DNA from: Rhodobacter aestuarii | Lineage (GTDB): Bacteria; Pseudomonadota; Alphaproteobacteria; Rhodobacterales; Rhodobacteraceae | Length of the DNA: 64,000 nucleotides | Assembly (NCBI RefSeq): GCF_900156655.1 | Contig: NZ_FTOG01000005.1 | Coordinates: forward strand, 219,223-283,222 | Reading direction: 5' to 3' | Part shown: positions 56,701 to 64,000 of the stretch, piece by piece | How positions within the stretch are numbered: the first letter of the stretch is position 1 | Layout: the number at the start of each line of letters is the position of its first letter | The notes under the pieces: generated by a model | The model's input: only the letters and a program-made list of their open reading frames with translations | The model's database searches: none | What the model was told of the DNA's origin: nothing | Position numbers and translations under genes: made by a program

Positions 56701-58107
56701 GGATATGCCGAAGAAAGCATCAGAAACCGCTGCGAGCGCCTTCGCTTTCGATTGGTGAGGCCAGCGGAAGAGATTCAGCCTTCCTGCGCGGTGTTGTGTT
56801 GCAATCCAGCCTTCAACAGCAGCGCGGTTCATGAGAGGAAGCTCGACCCAGCCTTCCATAGGCGCAGCAACCAGCATCCTTGTTGGAAGGTCCTTTTCCG
56901 CAATCTTCTGGGTCCCAACTACCAGATGGGTACCCGGTACGACGGGGATAAGCGCGTTAAAGAGTTCTTCGGCGTGCTCACGATCACGGCCTTCTCGCCA
57001 GACGTGATCGAGTCCGTCGATGATCACGATAAGGCGCCTTCCTTCCGCGACGACTTTCCGGGCCGCTTGTTCAATCGTTTCGCCCAAAGTACTATTCCGC
57101 CGCACTCTCAAGTCAGGCATCGCCTCTTGAAGTTGGGCTTCTAGCGAACGTGCAATAGCTTGGAAGTGGAACCTTCCCTCAGATCGGTCATCGAGGCTAA
57201 GGAAGTAGTGGTGCCGTATACACACAACCTTTTTAGCATCGAGTTTCGACTTAAAGTGGCTGAGAAAAGTACTTTTCCCACGCCCCGGAGGGGCCCAAAG
57301 AACCGTGACGCCATCGTCATTGAGTACCCGCAAAAAGAAATCGTCAGAAAAGCTCTCGTCCGGCACGCAGTAGTCTTCTGGCACGGTGAAATCTTGGGGA
57401 AGGGGCCTGGCTCTTTCGGGAGAAAAAGCTTGCTGGAGATGGATATAACGGATACGCCCGTCAGGGCCCGGCCAATTTTTTTGTGTCGCCCAAAGTTGGA
57501 GCTGTTTCTGGAACAATGCCCAGCCAGCGCTGTCCGTGTCAGATGCTATACGCGCCCAGAGAGTAGCTTCAAGATCCTCAAGTATGGGCTGTGAGTGAAT
57601 GAAATCAAAATTTTTAAAGAACTTTTGAGCGCCTGCAGTCGATCCAAGCTGTGCAATAATTCGCGTGCGAATTGTTAAAGGAATTTTCGAATAAACGACA
57701 CGGCTGCCCTTCAAAGATTTATAGAACTCCGCATCCGGTTTTCGATCCGTCTTCAGGCGGGCATTTGCCAGCAAACCATCATCCAAAATCTTCAAGACTG
57801 GTGCGGCCCAGTGCTGAAGTAGAGATCTTCCTGTGGGCTTCGCCGCTAGGAGCCATTCCCAATCGAGGGCTGTCTTTGGGTTGTTCGGGTCAACAGCGAA
57901 TTTTACTTGTGTAACTTCGAAGCGCCCGTCAGCCAAGCACGCAACCACGTCATCCACGGCCCGGAATGACTCGTCGGATGCTTCTACCTGCACCCATGAA
58001 TATTTTTGGGGGTTACGATAGAAGTCAAGCAGTGTCTCTGCGGCAACCAAGTCCTGGTATGCGAAGCCAACTCTTGTGATTGCGGTTGGTTTGTAGTTGT
58101 GACCCAT
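53755..58107 (-). CDS. STAND-type NTPase with predicted N-terminal nuclease domain (candidate anti-phage protein)
   Basis: This 1450-residue protein opens with a Cap4/DUF4297-like nuclease segment: GFAYQDLVAAETLL (14-27), Glu42, Asp52-Asp53 and QVK at 67-69, matching a PD-(D/E)xK site. A STAND/NACHT-like NTPase follows: Walker A APPGRGKST (272-280) and Walker B LIVIIDGLDHV (359-369). The remaining two thirds are mostly helical repeats (HEAT/TPR-like), as in Avs-type proteins, which sense phage proteins and then activate an N-terminal effector. It is the upstream gene of a two-gene operon. Low GC and the accessory location support acquisition. Its trigger and substrate are unknown. Confidence 0.75.
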   Translation of the reverse strand: MGHNYKPTAITRVGFAYQDLVAAETLLDFYRNPQKYSWVQVEASDESFRAVDDVVACLADGRFEVTQVKFAVDPNNPKTALDWEWLLAAKPTGRSLLQHWAAPVLKILDDGLLANARLKTDRKPDAEFYKSLKGSRVVYSKIPLTIRTRIIAQLGSTAGAQKFFKNFDFIHSQPILEDLEATLWARIASDTDSAGWALFQKQLQLWATQKNWPGPDGRIRYIHLQQAFSPERARPLPQDFTVPEDYCVPDESFSDDFFLRVLNDDGVTVLWAPPGRGKSTFLSHFKSKLDAKKVVCIRHHYFLSLDDRSEGRFHFQAIARSLEAQLQEAMPDLRVRRNSTLGETIEQAARKVVAEGRRLIVIIDGLDHVWREGRDREHAEELFNALIPVVPGTHLVVGTQKIAEKDLPTRMLVAAPMEGWVELPLMNRAAVEGWIATQHRAGRLNLFRWPHQSKAKALAAVSDAFFGISKGLPLHLIYSFEAVARAGNEVTPDLVRAQPACPSGDIRDYYAGLMLQLSPRGKAILHVLAGLDFSPPPFALNNCFGVDDQSILGLAEIGHLLDFREMEVRPFHGSLFAFLRDDPSHYSTFMANSAPTLAWLETEAPPYWREAWLWITQATRGNAQNLIKGPSREWALSFVTAGYPIDRLINVLNHAEQAAFEVFDLASVARHRLVKMRAINADELQHDELAQVWYVAAALSGDIFVPAVLRADLSNLPASLIPALVHMTHKSQRGALVDRAVEELNGRITQNRHDEYISNDQQGDFARAVVAVLAASKNNEVARVLRFARGSGQADSILAAFAQSARLVGNVGSVFEAGKSFTGVEFDRELFACLCLEGLSPASPTPLKAGKHPAIRCLGIAKGDAVKGSNSGKDLSALFAGADGPADRHQTDIRGIVYNNFMSALAAALAGKPTKSWVKIPDHASESWLAGAVRAFEKLAQRIAAHWANTKRWPTLGDVFSWYDGQPCYERGYDAQSRFIAVRLALIDAAFDLCLIGRGLDAAYQIDDAVFSEARTSAFWLNELWLEKLTTRRISLHDPASAETFVATYMDELARTVTEFNERASMFGKLALAAHDHNKPQLAAQALRQAVDCLFGYGWRKDAFADDVLTALEMMIEAGDQDAKQTLLALAGAFHRITDYTDGDGTNHIRSEYYTAVARHFPERIAPMLNDLIRAEDWRYAEDLYNELPSLPLAQSVEGVALFSTFIMPNERIAVEKANLALDIATTLRHKVGPNVKHVRKADRYATESHQNSEKENAEAPKPGDFPPGKFSELIAERRRLSLFDISRSTVTEWLNYWDAKGRGVAALADLEAGLSEPRLHLEIESGLDTAAEIAAKLHGRSEAFKWLVRAHIARYGWQRYLTSKDEAEARLELVARDHRARWKDFVRETSKPALNLRESRNGLVIGFTRLIYFLTQVGELELAKAHTKALVDTFMAEIAQQPLDKPSWA

Positions 58108-58520
58108 GCTTCATGCTCTCTGAACTGGGTCTTGTTTCAACGCCCAGCATGCTCGACTAATTGTATAGATATCACCCGCATTCCAAGACAATAGACTTTT
58201 CTGTTGCATGCGCCCCGGACTCAAGACCAGTCATTTTCTGCGACTTCCACGAATGACCGGTATGGGCCGACCATGTCTGCGAGGCAGGACCAACGTGAGG
58301 GGCGGATTCCGGACCTTGACGTTGCGGCATAGCATCCGCAGCAATCCGCGAAAGCGGCGGTTTGGGAGAACCGATGCGGCCTCTCGCCTGTCATCGAAGC
58401 AGCCCCGCCTCGGCACATACCTGCCTGTCATGCGCGTGCCAACCAACTGCGGCAGTTTCCCCCTTGCCTGACCTGCCCTTTTGGGTAGGTTTGCGCCATC
58501 TGATCTTACGAGTGCATTGC
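58108..58520. other. Intergenic region between STAND NTPase and vgrG
   Basis: About 410 bases. The first part is the likely divergent promoter region. A frame with a FVEVAEND-like peptide on the minus strand (about 58221-58418) looks like a recurring intergenic sequence of Rhodobacterales, not a gene; I could not confirm this. No supported gene. Confidence 0.35.
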
Positions 58521-60587
58521 ATGGCCCAGCTTTCCCAAGAGGCCCGGATGGGCCGCCTGTCCACGGTTTTGGGCCAAGATGTTTTGGTTTTGCAGCGCTT
58601 TTCCGGCGTCGAGCGGTTGAGTGATCTGTTTGATTTTACAGTCGATTGCTTAGCAGCGAGCAGCGATATCGACTTTGATGCGCTGATCGGCACCCATGCC
58701 ACTGTGACGCTGGAAACCACGGGCGGGGAGCGTGCCTTTGATGGCATCGTGACGGAGGCACGCTGGTTGGGCGCCGGCGAAAGCGGGCAGCGTTATAGCC
58801 TGCGGCTGCAGCCTTGGTTCTTTCTGGCCACCTTGCGCCGCAATCAGCGGATTTTTCACAACAAGACCGTGGTCGAGATCGTCTCTGAAGTGCTTTCGGA
58901 CCATGCCGCGGTGGGCGCGTTTGAGGTGCAGCTTTCCGGCAGCTACCCCGTGCTCGAATATACCGTGCAGTTCCGTGAAAGCGATTTTGCCTTTGTCTCT
59001 CGGATGCTAGAGCGGCACGGTATTTCATATCATTTCCAGCATGTTGAGGGGGCGCACGCACTGGTGCTTTCGGATATGGTGGAAAGCCATCCGAACATCG
59101 GCCCCCACCCCTACCACCCTGATGAGGGGCACCACCAAGAAGAGGTGGAGCATTTCTGGGCGTGGCGTCCGGCGCAGCGCGTGACGACAGGGGCGATCAA
59201 GCTCACGGACTACAATTTCAAGACGCCGAATGCCGCGATGGTCACGCATGCGACGGGCGATGCGGCCTATGCCCAAGGCCAGATCGAAAGCTATGATTGG
59301 CCGGGCGATTACCTTGATCAAGGCCGAGGCCGCGTTCTTGCACGACTTGGGGCACAACGCGAACGCGGCCAAGACAGGCGGTTTGAGGCCGAGGGGGATA
59401 TCCCGGCGCTCGCAGCAGGGACGCGGGTCACGCTGGCGGGCGATGCGGTGCCGGGGACTGGCGCGGAATATCTGTGCCTAAGCGCAACCCATTCCTACAC
59501 ATCGGATAATTACGGCACAGGGGGCACGGAAGGCGATGGTTTCGCCTATTCTGGGCAATATGTGTTGATGCCCTCTAGTGCGCCGATGCTGCCCGAACTC
59601 AAAACCACCCGCGCCGATGTGCGCGGCCCGCAAACGGCCAAGGTGGTGGGCGAAGGCGAGATCGATTGCGACGAATATGGCCGCATCTTGGTGCAGTTCC
59701 AGTGGGACATCGAGGCGGCTTACTCGATGCGCTGTCGTGTGTCTCAAAACTGGGGGGGCAGCGGTTGGGGCGGCATGGTGATCCCCCGCATCGGCATGGA
59801 GGTTCTGGTCGAATTCCTCGACGGCGACCCGGATCAGCCGCTCGTCACCGGTTGCGTCTACAATGGGGCAAACATGCCCCCTTACGACCTGCCCGCCAAC
59901 AAGACCAAGGCGGTTTGGCGCTCGAACACGCATAAGGGCAGCGGGTTCAACGAGATCAGCTTCGAAGATGAGAACGACCGCGAGAAGATCTACGTCCATG
60001 CTGAGAAGGACATGGAATTGCATGTCGAAAACAACCGCGCCAAGCGGGTTGATCGCAACCAGTCAGAAAGCGTCGGTCACAACAAGTCAGTTGAGGTTGG
60101 CAACAATCACCACGAGGTGATCGGCGGCAATATGACGTTGATGGTGGGACCCAATAAATTGCAATCGATGGTCACCTCGGCGTTTCAGAAATTTACCGGG
60201 GCGATCGGCAATTTGACCGACAAGCTTGGCCTGCCCGATGCGCTGAACATGGGCGAGGGCAACCTGATCATCGGTGTCGCCAAGAACAAGGCCGAGACGG
60301 TGATGGTGAGTTCGACCGAGATCGTCGGTGCCGCGAAAGCCTCGACGATTGGCGGCGGATATCAGCTCTCGGTTGGCGGCGTGAAGAACGAGACGGTGGC
60401 GGTTGGATCATGGGAAGAAGTTGGTCAGACCAAAGTTACTGTCGTCGGCCACAAATACGAGATCGTCTGCGGCGCGTCCAAACTGGTGCTCGAGCGCGAC
60501 GGAACCATTCGCCTCGAAGGCAAGGATTTCAAAGTTACGCAGTCTGGCAGCGTGTCGATGAAGGCTGGCCGTATCGATCTGAACTGA
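58521..60587 (+). CDS. vgrG: Type VI secretion spike protein VgrG
   Basis: The 688-residue protein has the VgrG plan: an N-terminal gp27-like part (MAQLSQEARMGRLSTVL..VLQRFSGVERLSDLFDF), an OB-fold/gp5-like part (GEIDCDEYGRILVQFQWD) with QNWGGSGWGGMVIPR and a long C-terminal beta-helix (NNRAKRVDRNQSESVGHNKS..). It forms the trimeric spike of the type VI tail that carries effectors. I chose ATG 58521; the longer frame adds 53 residues with no ribosome-binding site. No sheath or baseplate genes lie in the window, so this is a satellite effector locus. Confidence 0.93.
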   Translation: MAQLSQEARMGRLSTVLGQDVLVLQRFSGVERLSDLFDFTVDCLAASSDIDFDALIGTHATVTLETTGGERAFDGIVTEARWLGAGESGQRYSLRLQPWFFLATLRRNQRIFHNKTVVEIVSEVLSDHAAVGAFEVQLSGSYPVLEYTVQFRESDFAFVSRMLERHGISYHFQHVEGAHALVLSDMVESHPNIGPHPYHPDEGHHQEEVEHFWAWRPAQRVTTGAIKLTDYNFKTPNAAMVTHATGDAAYAQGQIESYDWPGDYLDQGRGRVLARLGAQRERGQDRRFEAEGDIPALAAGTRVTLAGDAVPGTGAEYLCLSATHSYTSDNYGTGGTEGDGFAYSGQYVLMPSSAPMLPELKTTRADVRGPQTAKVVGEGEIDCDEYGRILVQFQWDIEAAYSMRCRVSQNWGGSGWGGMVIPRIGMEVLVEFLDGDPDQPLVTGCVYNGANMPPYDLPANKTKAVWRSNTHKGSGFNEISFEDENDREKIYVHAEKDMELHVENNRAKRVDRNQSESVGHNKSVEVGNNHHEVIGGNMTLMVGPNKLQSMVTSAFQKFTGAIGNLTDKLGLPDALNMGEGNLIIGVAKNKAETVMVSSTEIVGAAKASTIGGGYQLSVGGVKNETVAVGSWEEVGQTKVTVVGHKYEIVCGASKLVLERDGTIRLEGKDFKVTQSGSVSMKAGRIDLN

Positions 60588-60595
60588 GGGGCGAG

Positions 60596-60973
60596 ATGCT
60601 CAAGTTGCTCTCTGGGGAATGGTATGCCGCGGAAGCGGAAAACGTTGCGATCCGCGACAGGCTCCGCGCGACCTTCTGGCGCGAGTGTGGGATCAAGCCA
60701 GCGCGCAAGACCTCGGAGGTGGATATCGCTCCTACGGCGCGCCTCGAGCTCATGGCGCAACTGGTCAAAGTAACCCTTTTGGGTAAGGAAGAGGATGAGG
60801 AACTGCAGCGCATCACGCAATTGGCGGGGACCTCAGTCGCGGGTCTGGCACTCGGCACTTTTTCGTCACCGTCGCTCGGTCTGGCCCCCGAGCATTCCGA
60901 CCTCGCGCCAAAGATTATGCGTGCGTTCTTCACACCCGGCGATCGCACGACATTCGAGCTAAATCGCAGGTAG
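60596..60973 (+). CDS. Unknown protein between VgrG and the toxin
   Basis: The 125-residue protein (MLKLLSGEWYAAEAENVAIRD..) is helix-rich, without signal peptide or membrane segments. No DUF4123 or DUF1795 features are evident, so it is not recognised as a known effector adaptor. The start at 60596 follows GAGGGGCGAG, 8 bases after vgrG, and the stop lies three bases before the GTG of the toxin. Its fixed place between vgrG and the toxin suggests a chaperone or loading factor; this is inference. Confidence 0.6.
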   Translation: MLKLLSGEWYAAEAENVAIRDRLRATFWRECGIKPARKTSEVDIAPTARLELMAQLVKVTLLGKEEDEELQRITQLAGTSVAGLALGTFSSPSLGLAPEHSDLAPKIMRAFFTPGDRTTFELNRR

Positions 60974-60976
60974 GGC

Positions 60977-62323
60977 GTGGGCGGGTCTCCTCTGAGCGGA
61001 CAGGGCGCGCTGACTAGCGCAGGATCCAGCCCCGGCGCAGGGCTGGATCTGACCGACAATGCCCATACCGACAACAGTTGCTCTGTCGCCTCTTATACTG
61101 CGGACAAGTTCTACGAATATGTCGCCGTCGCCGAGATGCTATACACGCTGGCTACCGATAAGGCCGCTCGAGAACAGCTTTTCGCGGAACTCCGCGGGAG
61201 CGCGCTTGGCCGATATCTAGGGGCTCCACGCGGCGAAGCAATCTATCAGACTTACGAGTTCCTGAAGGAAAAATGGTTCGGCGACCCAATTGAAGCAGAG
61301 CGTCACCGTCAACTGGGCATAGACGCAGTTGATGAATGGCAGGCGTCGCAGGAGGAGCTTTACGCCGCAATCGCCGATAGCCTGATGAACATCTACGAGG
61401 AGTTCAAACGCCGTTTTACGCAATGTGGCATGCTTTACGGCTTCGCCACGCTTGGGGTCGATGGCACGTTCTTTCTGGGCGAGCTTGCGATCGGCGCCGG
61501 AATCGCCGGTGTTACAGCCAAGGCCCTGAAGAGCATGAAGTTCGTCGTGTCGCGCCTGAAAGACGGCAGTGTCGTCGTCCGCGCGACCACGGCGGGCGGC
61601 GGCAAGCTGGAGCGCACTTTTACCAAGGAGGCGCTTGAAGCTAAATATGGCAAACCAGACGACAACCATTTCGGGAGCCTGGAGCACGATACAAACCGCG
61701 AAATTCCAGACAAGTCCGCCGACGATCTACTCAAGGAAAAACGTACCAAAGAAGCTGCAGAAGCCAAAGCGCGCCGTCAGGATGAGCACCCCGACGGCAG
61801 TTACCGCGACCCGGTCGACCCGAAAGGCGTGCGCCGCGCGGCGGATGGGGAAGCGATAATTCAGGATCGCGACGGCAACTGGACCCGTGTTTCCGACATG
61901 CCGCGGCGAGACAACGTTTACACGGGGCGTTGGGGAGAAACGACGGCTGATCGTTACGCGACGGAGCAAGGCTGGGAAAAGATCAACGGGCCGTCGACAA
62001 CGATGGACAGCCCCTTCACCGGCCCGAACCGAATCGACGCAATTTACCGTGATCCGGGGCCGCCGCCGCGCTATATCGTCTCGGATGCGAAGGCGTTGGG
62101 TGCGAAGCAGGGGACGACCAAGGATGATGTCCTGCAGATGTCGAAACAATGGATCGAAGAACGCTTGGGCAAAGCAGGTCTGAGCCGTGCCGACATGCGA
62201 GCCCTTCAGCAAGGAAAGTATGACCCAGTTCTTCTGAAAGTTGACAAGAATGGAAATGTTACGGAAGTCTGGCTTGATAAAGATGGCATGCCAGCTTCCA
62301 CGCCGACATGGAGAAAACAATGA
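60977..62323 (+). CDS. PoNe-like DNase effector toxin
   Basis: The 448-residue protein starts with GTG. An N-terminal part (1-150) and a hydrophobic segment (158-185: FATLGVDGTFFLG..) precede a C-terminal nuclease domain from about residue 313. There TGRWGET, NRIDAIY (Asp354) and SDAKA (Asp370-x-Lys372) match a PD-(D/E)xK site, and QMSKQWIEERL is typical of the PoNe family of DNA-degrading toxins. The adjacent downstream gene encodes a DUF1911-like PoNi immunity protein, which confirms the family. Delivery on the VgrG spike into neighbouring bacteria is inferred from the vgrG-toxin-PAAR context. Confidence 0.8.
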   Translation: MGGSPLSGQGALTSAGSSPGAGLDLTDNAHTDNSCSVASYTADKFYEYVAVAEMLYTLATDKAAREQLFAELRGSALGRYLGAPRGEAIYQTYEFLKEKWFGDPIEAERHRQLGIDAVDEWQASQEELYAAIADSLMNIYEEFKRRFTQCGMLYGFATLGVDGTFFLGELAIGAGIAGVTAKALKSMKFVVSRLKDGSVVVRATTAGGGKLERTFTKEALEAKYGKPDDNHFGSLEHDTNREIPDKSADDLLKEKRTKEAAEAKARRQDEHPDGSYRDPVDPKGVRRAADGEAIIQDRDGNWTRVSDMPRRDNVYTGRWGETTADRYATEQGWEKINGPSTTMDSPFTGPNRIDAIYRDPGPPPRYIVSDAKALGAKQGTTKDDVLQMSKQWIEERLGKAGLSRADMRALQQGKYDPVLLKVDKNGNVTEVWLDKDGMPASTPTWRKQ

Positions 62324-63105
62324 GAGATACGCTGGCGACTCCGGAGTTCTGGGTTCAGGCCTTGGCTTATCAATACGAGGATATCGAGGCGTTCGAAGAT
62401 AGCTACAACAATCCACCCACAGGTCCGCAAACTGGTGGGACGGATGGAACTCCCCTTCTTAAGGCCTTGTTCGAAACATCGTTGTGCCTCTACTCAGCTG
62501 GCGCCCCGATGCCCGAAGTTGTGGCCCCTGGTCTGCGCGGGGTCGGGCACCTGTTTCCCGAGATGGTCGCGCGGTTCGGCACCGAGATGCCCGACGGCAT
62601 CGCGTGGATGGGCACAAGCGTCATCCATCGATACATCTCCATGCTCGTTCTTTGCTGCGCCAGTCCCTTGGAGATGCGGGCCTTCTTCGACGCGCTCGAC
62701 AGGTTCGACCTGACCAAGCGCGACTACGGCGGCTATGACCGGATCTGGTCGGCCTTCCGCCGTCAGTTGGGCCTTGGCGAGGTTGCGCCGCAAAGTCCGG
62801 TGCATTGGCCTGAAGCCTATCGGGAATTGTGGCTAGCGATCGACCCGGAGGAACCCGATTTCGCCCGCCCGCATCATCTGAAAAGATTTCTCGAGGGCTG
62901 GTACAAGGAGATGGCCTCGGAACTGGCCGCGCAATCGACGCGGGCCGAAGATCTTGGCCCGAACAGCACTTATGTCGGTTACTGGTGCCTTGAGGCGGCT
63001 GCGGCGGCAGTGGTGTTCGGCATAGACGACCGCAGTTTCCGCGACCATCCCCACTATCCCGCCGACTGGGCCGACTGGGCGCGTGGCTGCCGGGGGATCG
63101 CCTGA
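62320..63105 (+). CDS. PoNi-like immunity protein (DUF1911)
   Basis: The 261-residue protein has the DUF1911-type C-terminus TYVGYWCLEAAAAAVVFGID with DRSFRDHPHYPADWADWARG, which marks PoNi immunity proteins of PoNe toxins. Its ATG overlaps the toxin stop as ATGA, so the immunity protein is made with the toxin. Cytoplasmic, no signal peptide. It probably binds and neutralises the PoNe domain. The stop overlaps the PAAR start as TGATG. Confidence 0.85.
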   Translation: MRDTLATPEFWVQALAYQYEDIEAFEDSYNNPPTGPQTGGTDGTPLLKALFETSLCLYSAGAPMPEVVAPGLRGVGHLFPEMVARFGTEMPDGIAWMGTSVIHRYISMLVLCCASPLEMRAFFDALDRFDLTKRDYGGYDRIWSAFRRQLGLGEVAPQSPVHWPEAYRELWLAIDPEEPDFARPHHLKRFLEGWYKEMASELAAQSTRAEDLGPNSTYVGYWCLEAAAAAVVFGIDDRSFRDHPHYPADWADWARGCRGIA

Positions 63106-63404
63106 TGGCGGCCGCAACCCGCCTTGGCGACACCGGCTCCGGCCATGGTTGCCATTTCCCGCCGACACCGGCCATCGGCGCTTCGGGCGATGTCTTCGTA
63201 AACGGCATCGGCGCGGTGCGGCAAGGCGATGCCTACGCCCCACACGCCTGCGGTGTTTGCCCTGCGCCCCCACACCCGCGCAGCCTCTCCGGCGGCTCTG
63301 GAACGGTCTTCATTAACGGCAAACCGGCAGGCCGCGTGGGCGATGCGATCGGCTGCGGCGGTTCGGCCGCAGCGGGTTCCGGCGATGTTTTCTTTGGGGG
63401 GTGA
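63105..63404 (+). CDS. PAAR-domain type VI tip protein
   Basis: The 99-residue PAAR protein forms the sharp tip on VgrG. Its PAAR repeats (RLGDTGSGHGCHFP, IGASGDVFVNG and VFINGKPAGRVGDAIGCGG, with His and Cys for metal binding) are typical. The absence of an N- or C-terminal extension means it carries no fused effector. It is coupled to the immunity gene and is the last intact gene of the cluster. Confidence 0.88.
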   Translation: MAAATRLGDTGSGHGCHFPPTPAIGASGDVFVNGIGAVRQGDAYAPHACGVCPAPPHPRSLSGGSGTVFINGKPAGRVGDAIGCGGSAAAGSGDVFFGG

Positions 63405-63420
63405 AAGACCGCACGGATCT

Positions 63421-63531
63421 ATGCTGCGGGGTGCGTCAACGGCTGCTTCGACGATTCCGGTCTCGCTGTCCGATCGACTGCTTTGGGCCGACCGCGTTGG
63501 TCAGGCCGTCGCCTTCGCAAGGGGCGGATAG
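63421..63531 (+). pseudogene. Frame truncated by the IS element
   Basis: ATG 63421 opens 36 codons (MLRGASTAASTIPVSLSD.. ending AFARGG) and stops at the position where an IS1182-type end begins. It may be the first part of a further type VI gene interrupted by the insertion. No family recognised. Confidence 0.3.
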
Positions 63532-64000
63532 TGTTGAAAAAGTCGGTCGAAATCGCCGATTTCACGGCACGGGTCTCTCCGGCAACGCCGGGTCGTCCGG
63601 GCTATCGCCCGTCCGACCACCATCAGGTGGCTATCTGGCCGTTCAACTCAAGCTGCGGCCTCCTGCATTGCGCATTGAGGGCGTAGCTTCGCGAGTTTCC
63701 GGAGGTTCTGGGCGATGGCGGCGAGGAGGAATTCGTCCTTGGCGCCGTTTGGCCCGCGCAGCCGCAGCCGGGTCAGGCCGAGGATGCGTTTCAGGTGGGC
63801 GAAGAGCATCTCGACCTTCTTACGTTTGTCGCGCGACACCTTGTAGGCCTTGGTCTTGCGGCACTCTCTGGCGAAATCGCGCGCCTCTTCATGGGGCTCG
63901 CGCGTGACGTATCGCGCATCGGCTTTCGGACAGCAAATCTCCTTCGATGGGCAGGCTTGGCAGGTTGCTTTCAGGCAGCGGTATTTCTTGCGCCCGCCGG
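63532..64000. mobile_element. IS1182-type insertion sequence, end fragment
   Basis: The IS end probably begins near 63532, where GTGTTGAAAAAGTCGG resembles terminal sequences of this family. The minus-strand transposase gene occupies 63648-64000 and continues beyond the window, so only one end of the element is visible. Confidence 0.65.
63648..64000 (-). CDS. IS1182-family transposase, C-terminal part
   Basis: The frame is open from the window edge to the TGA at 63648 (about 117 residues). It contains a Cys-rich block (CLKATCQACPSKEICCP), then KVEMLFAHLKRILGLTRLRL near the C-terminus, where the glutamate is the last DDE acid, and ends AIAQNLRKLAKL. This matches the end of IS1182/IS1480-type transposases. 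The N-terminus and other catalytic acids lie outside the window. Confidence 0.82.
   Translation of the reverse strand, partial: GGRKKYRCLKATCQACPSKEICCPKADARYVTREPHEEARDFARECRKTKAYKVSRDKRKKVEMLFAHLKRILGLTRLRLRGPNGAKDEFLLAAIAQNLRKLAKLRPQCAMQEAAA

Noticed and set aside
58208..58471. 87-residue plus-strand frame before vgrG
   Set aside because: Composition is Arg-rich without domain and there is no ribosome-binding site; probably noncoding.

Overview
The window looks like chromosome of a high-GC alphaproteobacterium of the Rhodobacterales (Paracoccaceae/Roseobacter type). This rests on several genes taken together: a gene-transfer-agent head-spike-base protein, an IscR with a single cysteine, a suf cluster with two cysteine desulfurases and Yip1-type membrane proteins, several RTX proteins ending in Hint domains, DUF1127 small proteins, and a eukaryote-like NADP isocitrate dehydrogenase. 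No species can be named from sequence alone.

Layout. 1-13 kb: a partial phosphomannomutase, an exopolysaccharide-type lipoprotein/outer-membrane pair (YjbF/YjbH), a secreted delta-class carbonic anhydrase, a scar where a short RTX gene abuts a truncated WecA-like gene, sulfate activation genes (cysD, cysNC) divergent from a LuxR-type regulator, a spike-base gene and ugd. 13.6-22 kb: a 1722-residue RTX protein with a C-terminal Hint domain, a Hint-only protein and a second RTX-Hint protein. 22-27 kb: a DUF1127 gene, a MocR/GntR regulator and a three-gene polyamine-type ABC transporter lacking its binding protein. 27-34 kb: typA, an SMR transporter, two YitT proteins, small proteins, icd, an HD hydrolase and an alpha/beta hydrolase. 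34.5-42 kb: iscR-cysteine desulfurase-sufBCD-two Yip1 proteins-sufS, ending at tRNA-Arg(CCG).

From the tRNA onward the window is accessory. A tyrosine integrase, an HTH protein, a GapR-like DUF2312 protein and small phage genes join an Rz/Rz1-type spanin pair, which suggests a deleted prophage (42.2-46.3 kb). Next comes a lower-GC block with a 57-residue peptide gene, an HprK-like kinase, a family-5 nucleotidyltransferase and an RTX protein. This resembles the peptide-phosphorylating module known from some lasso-peptide clusters, but no lasso cyclase or peptidase is visible. A very GC-rich rsgA follows. After it comes a two-gene operon encoding a 1450-residue STAND-type NTPase with a predicted N-terminal nuclease motif and a 465-residue partner of unknown function, a candidate anti-phage system. 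The window ends with a type VI secretion effector island: VgrG, an unknown 125-residue protein, a PoNe-like DNase toxin, its PoNi-like immunity protein and a PAAR tip, cut off by an IS1182-type element.

The three strongest leads are the kinase/nucleotidyltransferase/peptide cassette (46.6-49.1 kb), the STAND nuclease operon (52.4-58.1 kb) and the unknown gene between VgrG and PoNe (60.6 kb).
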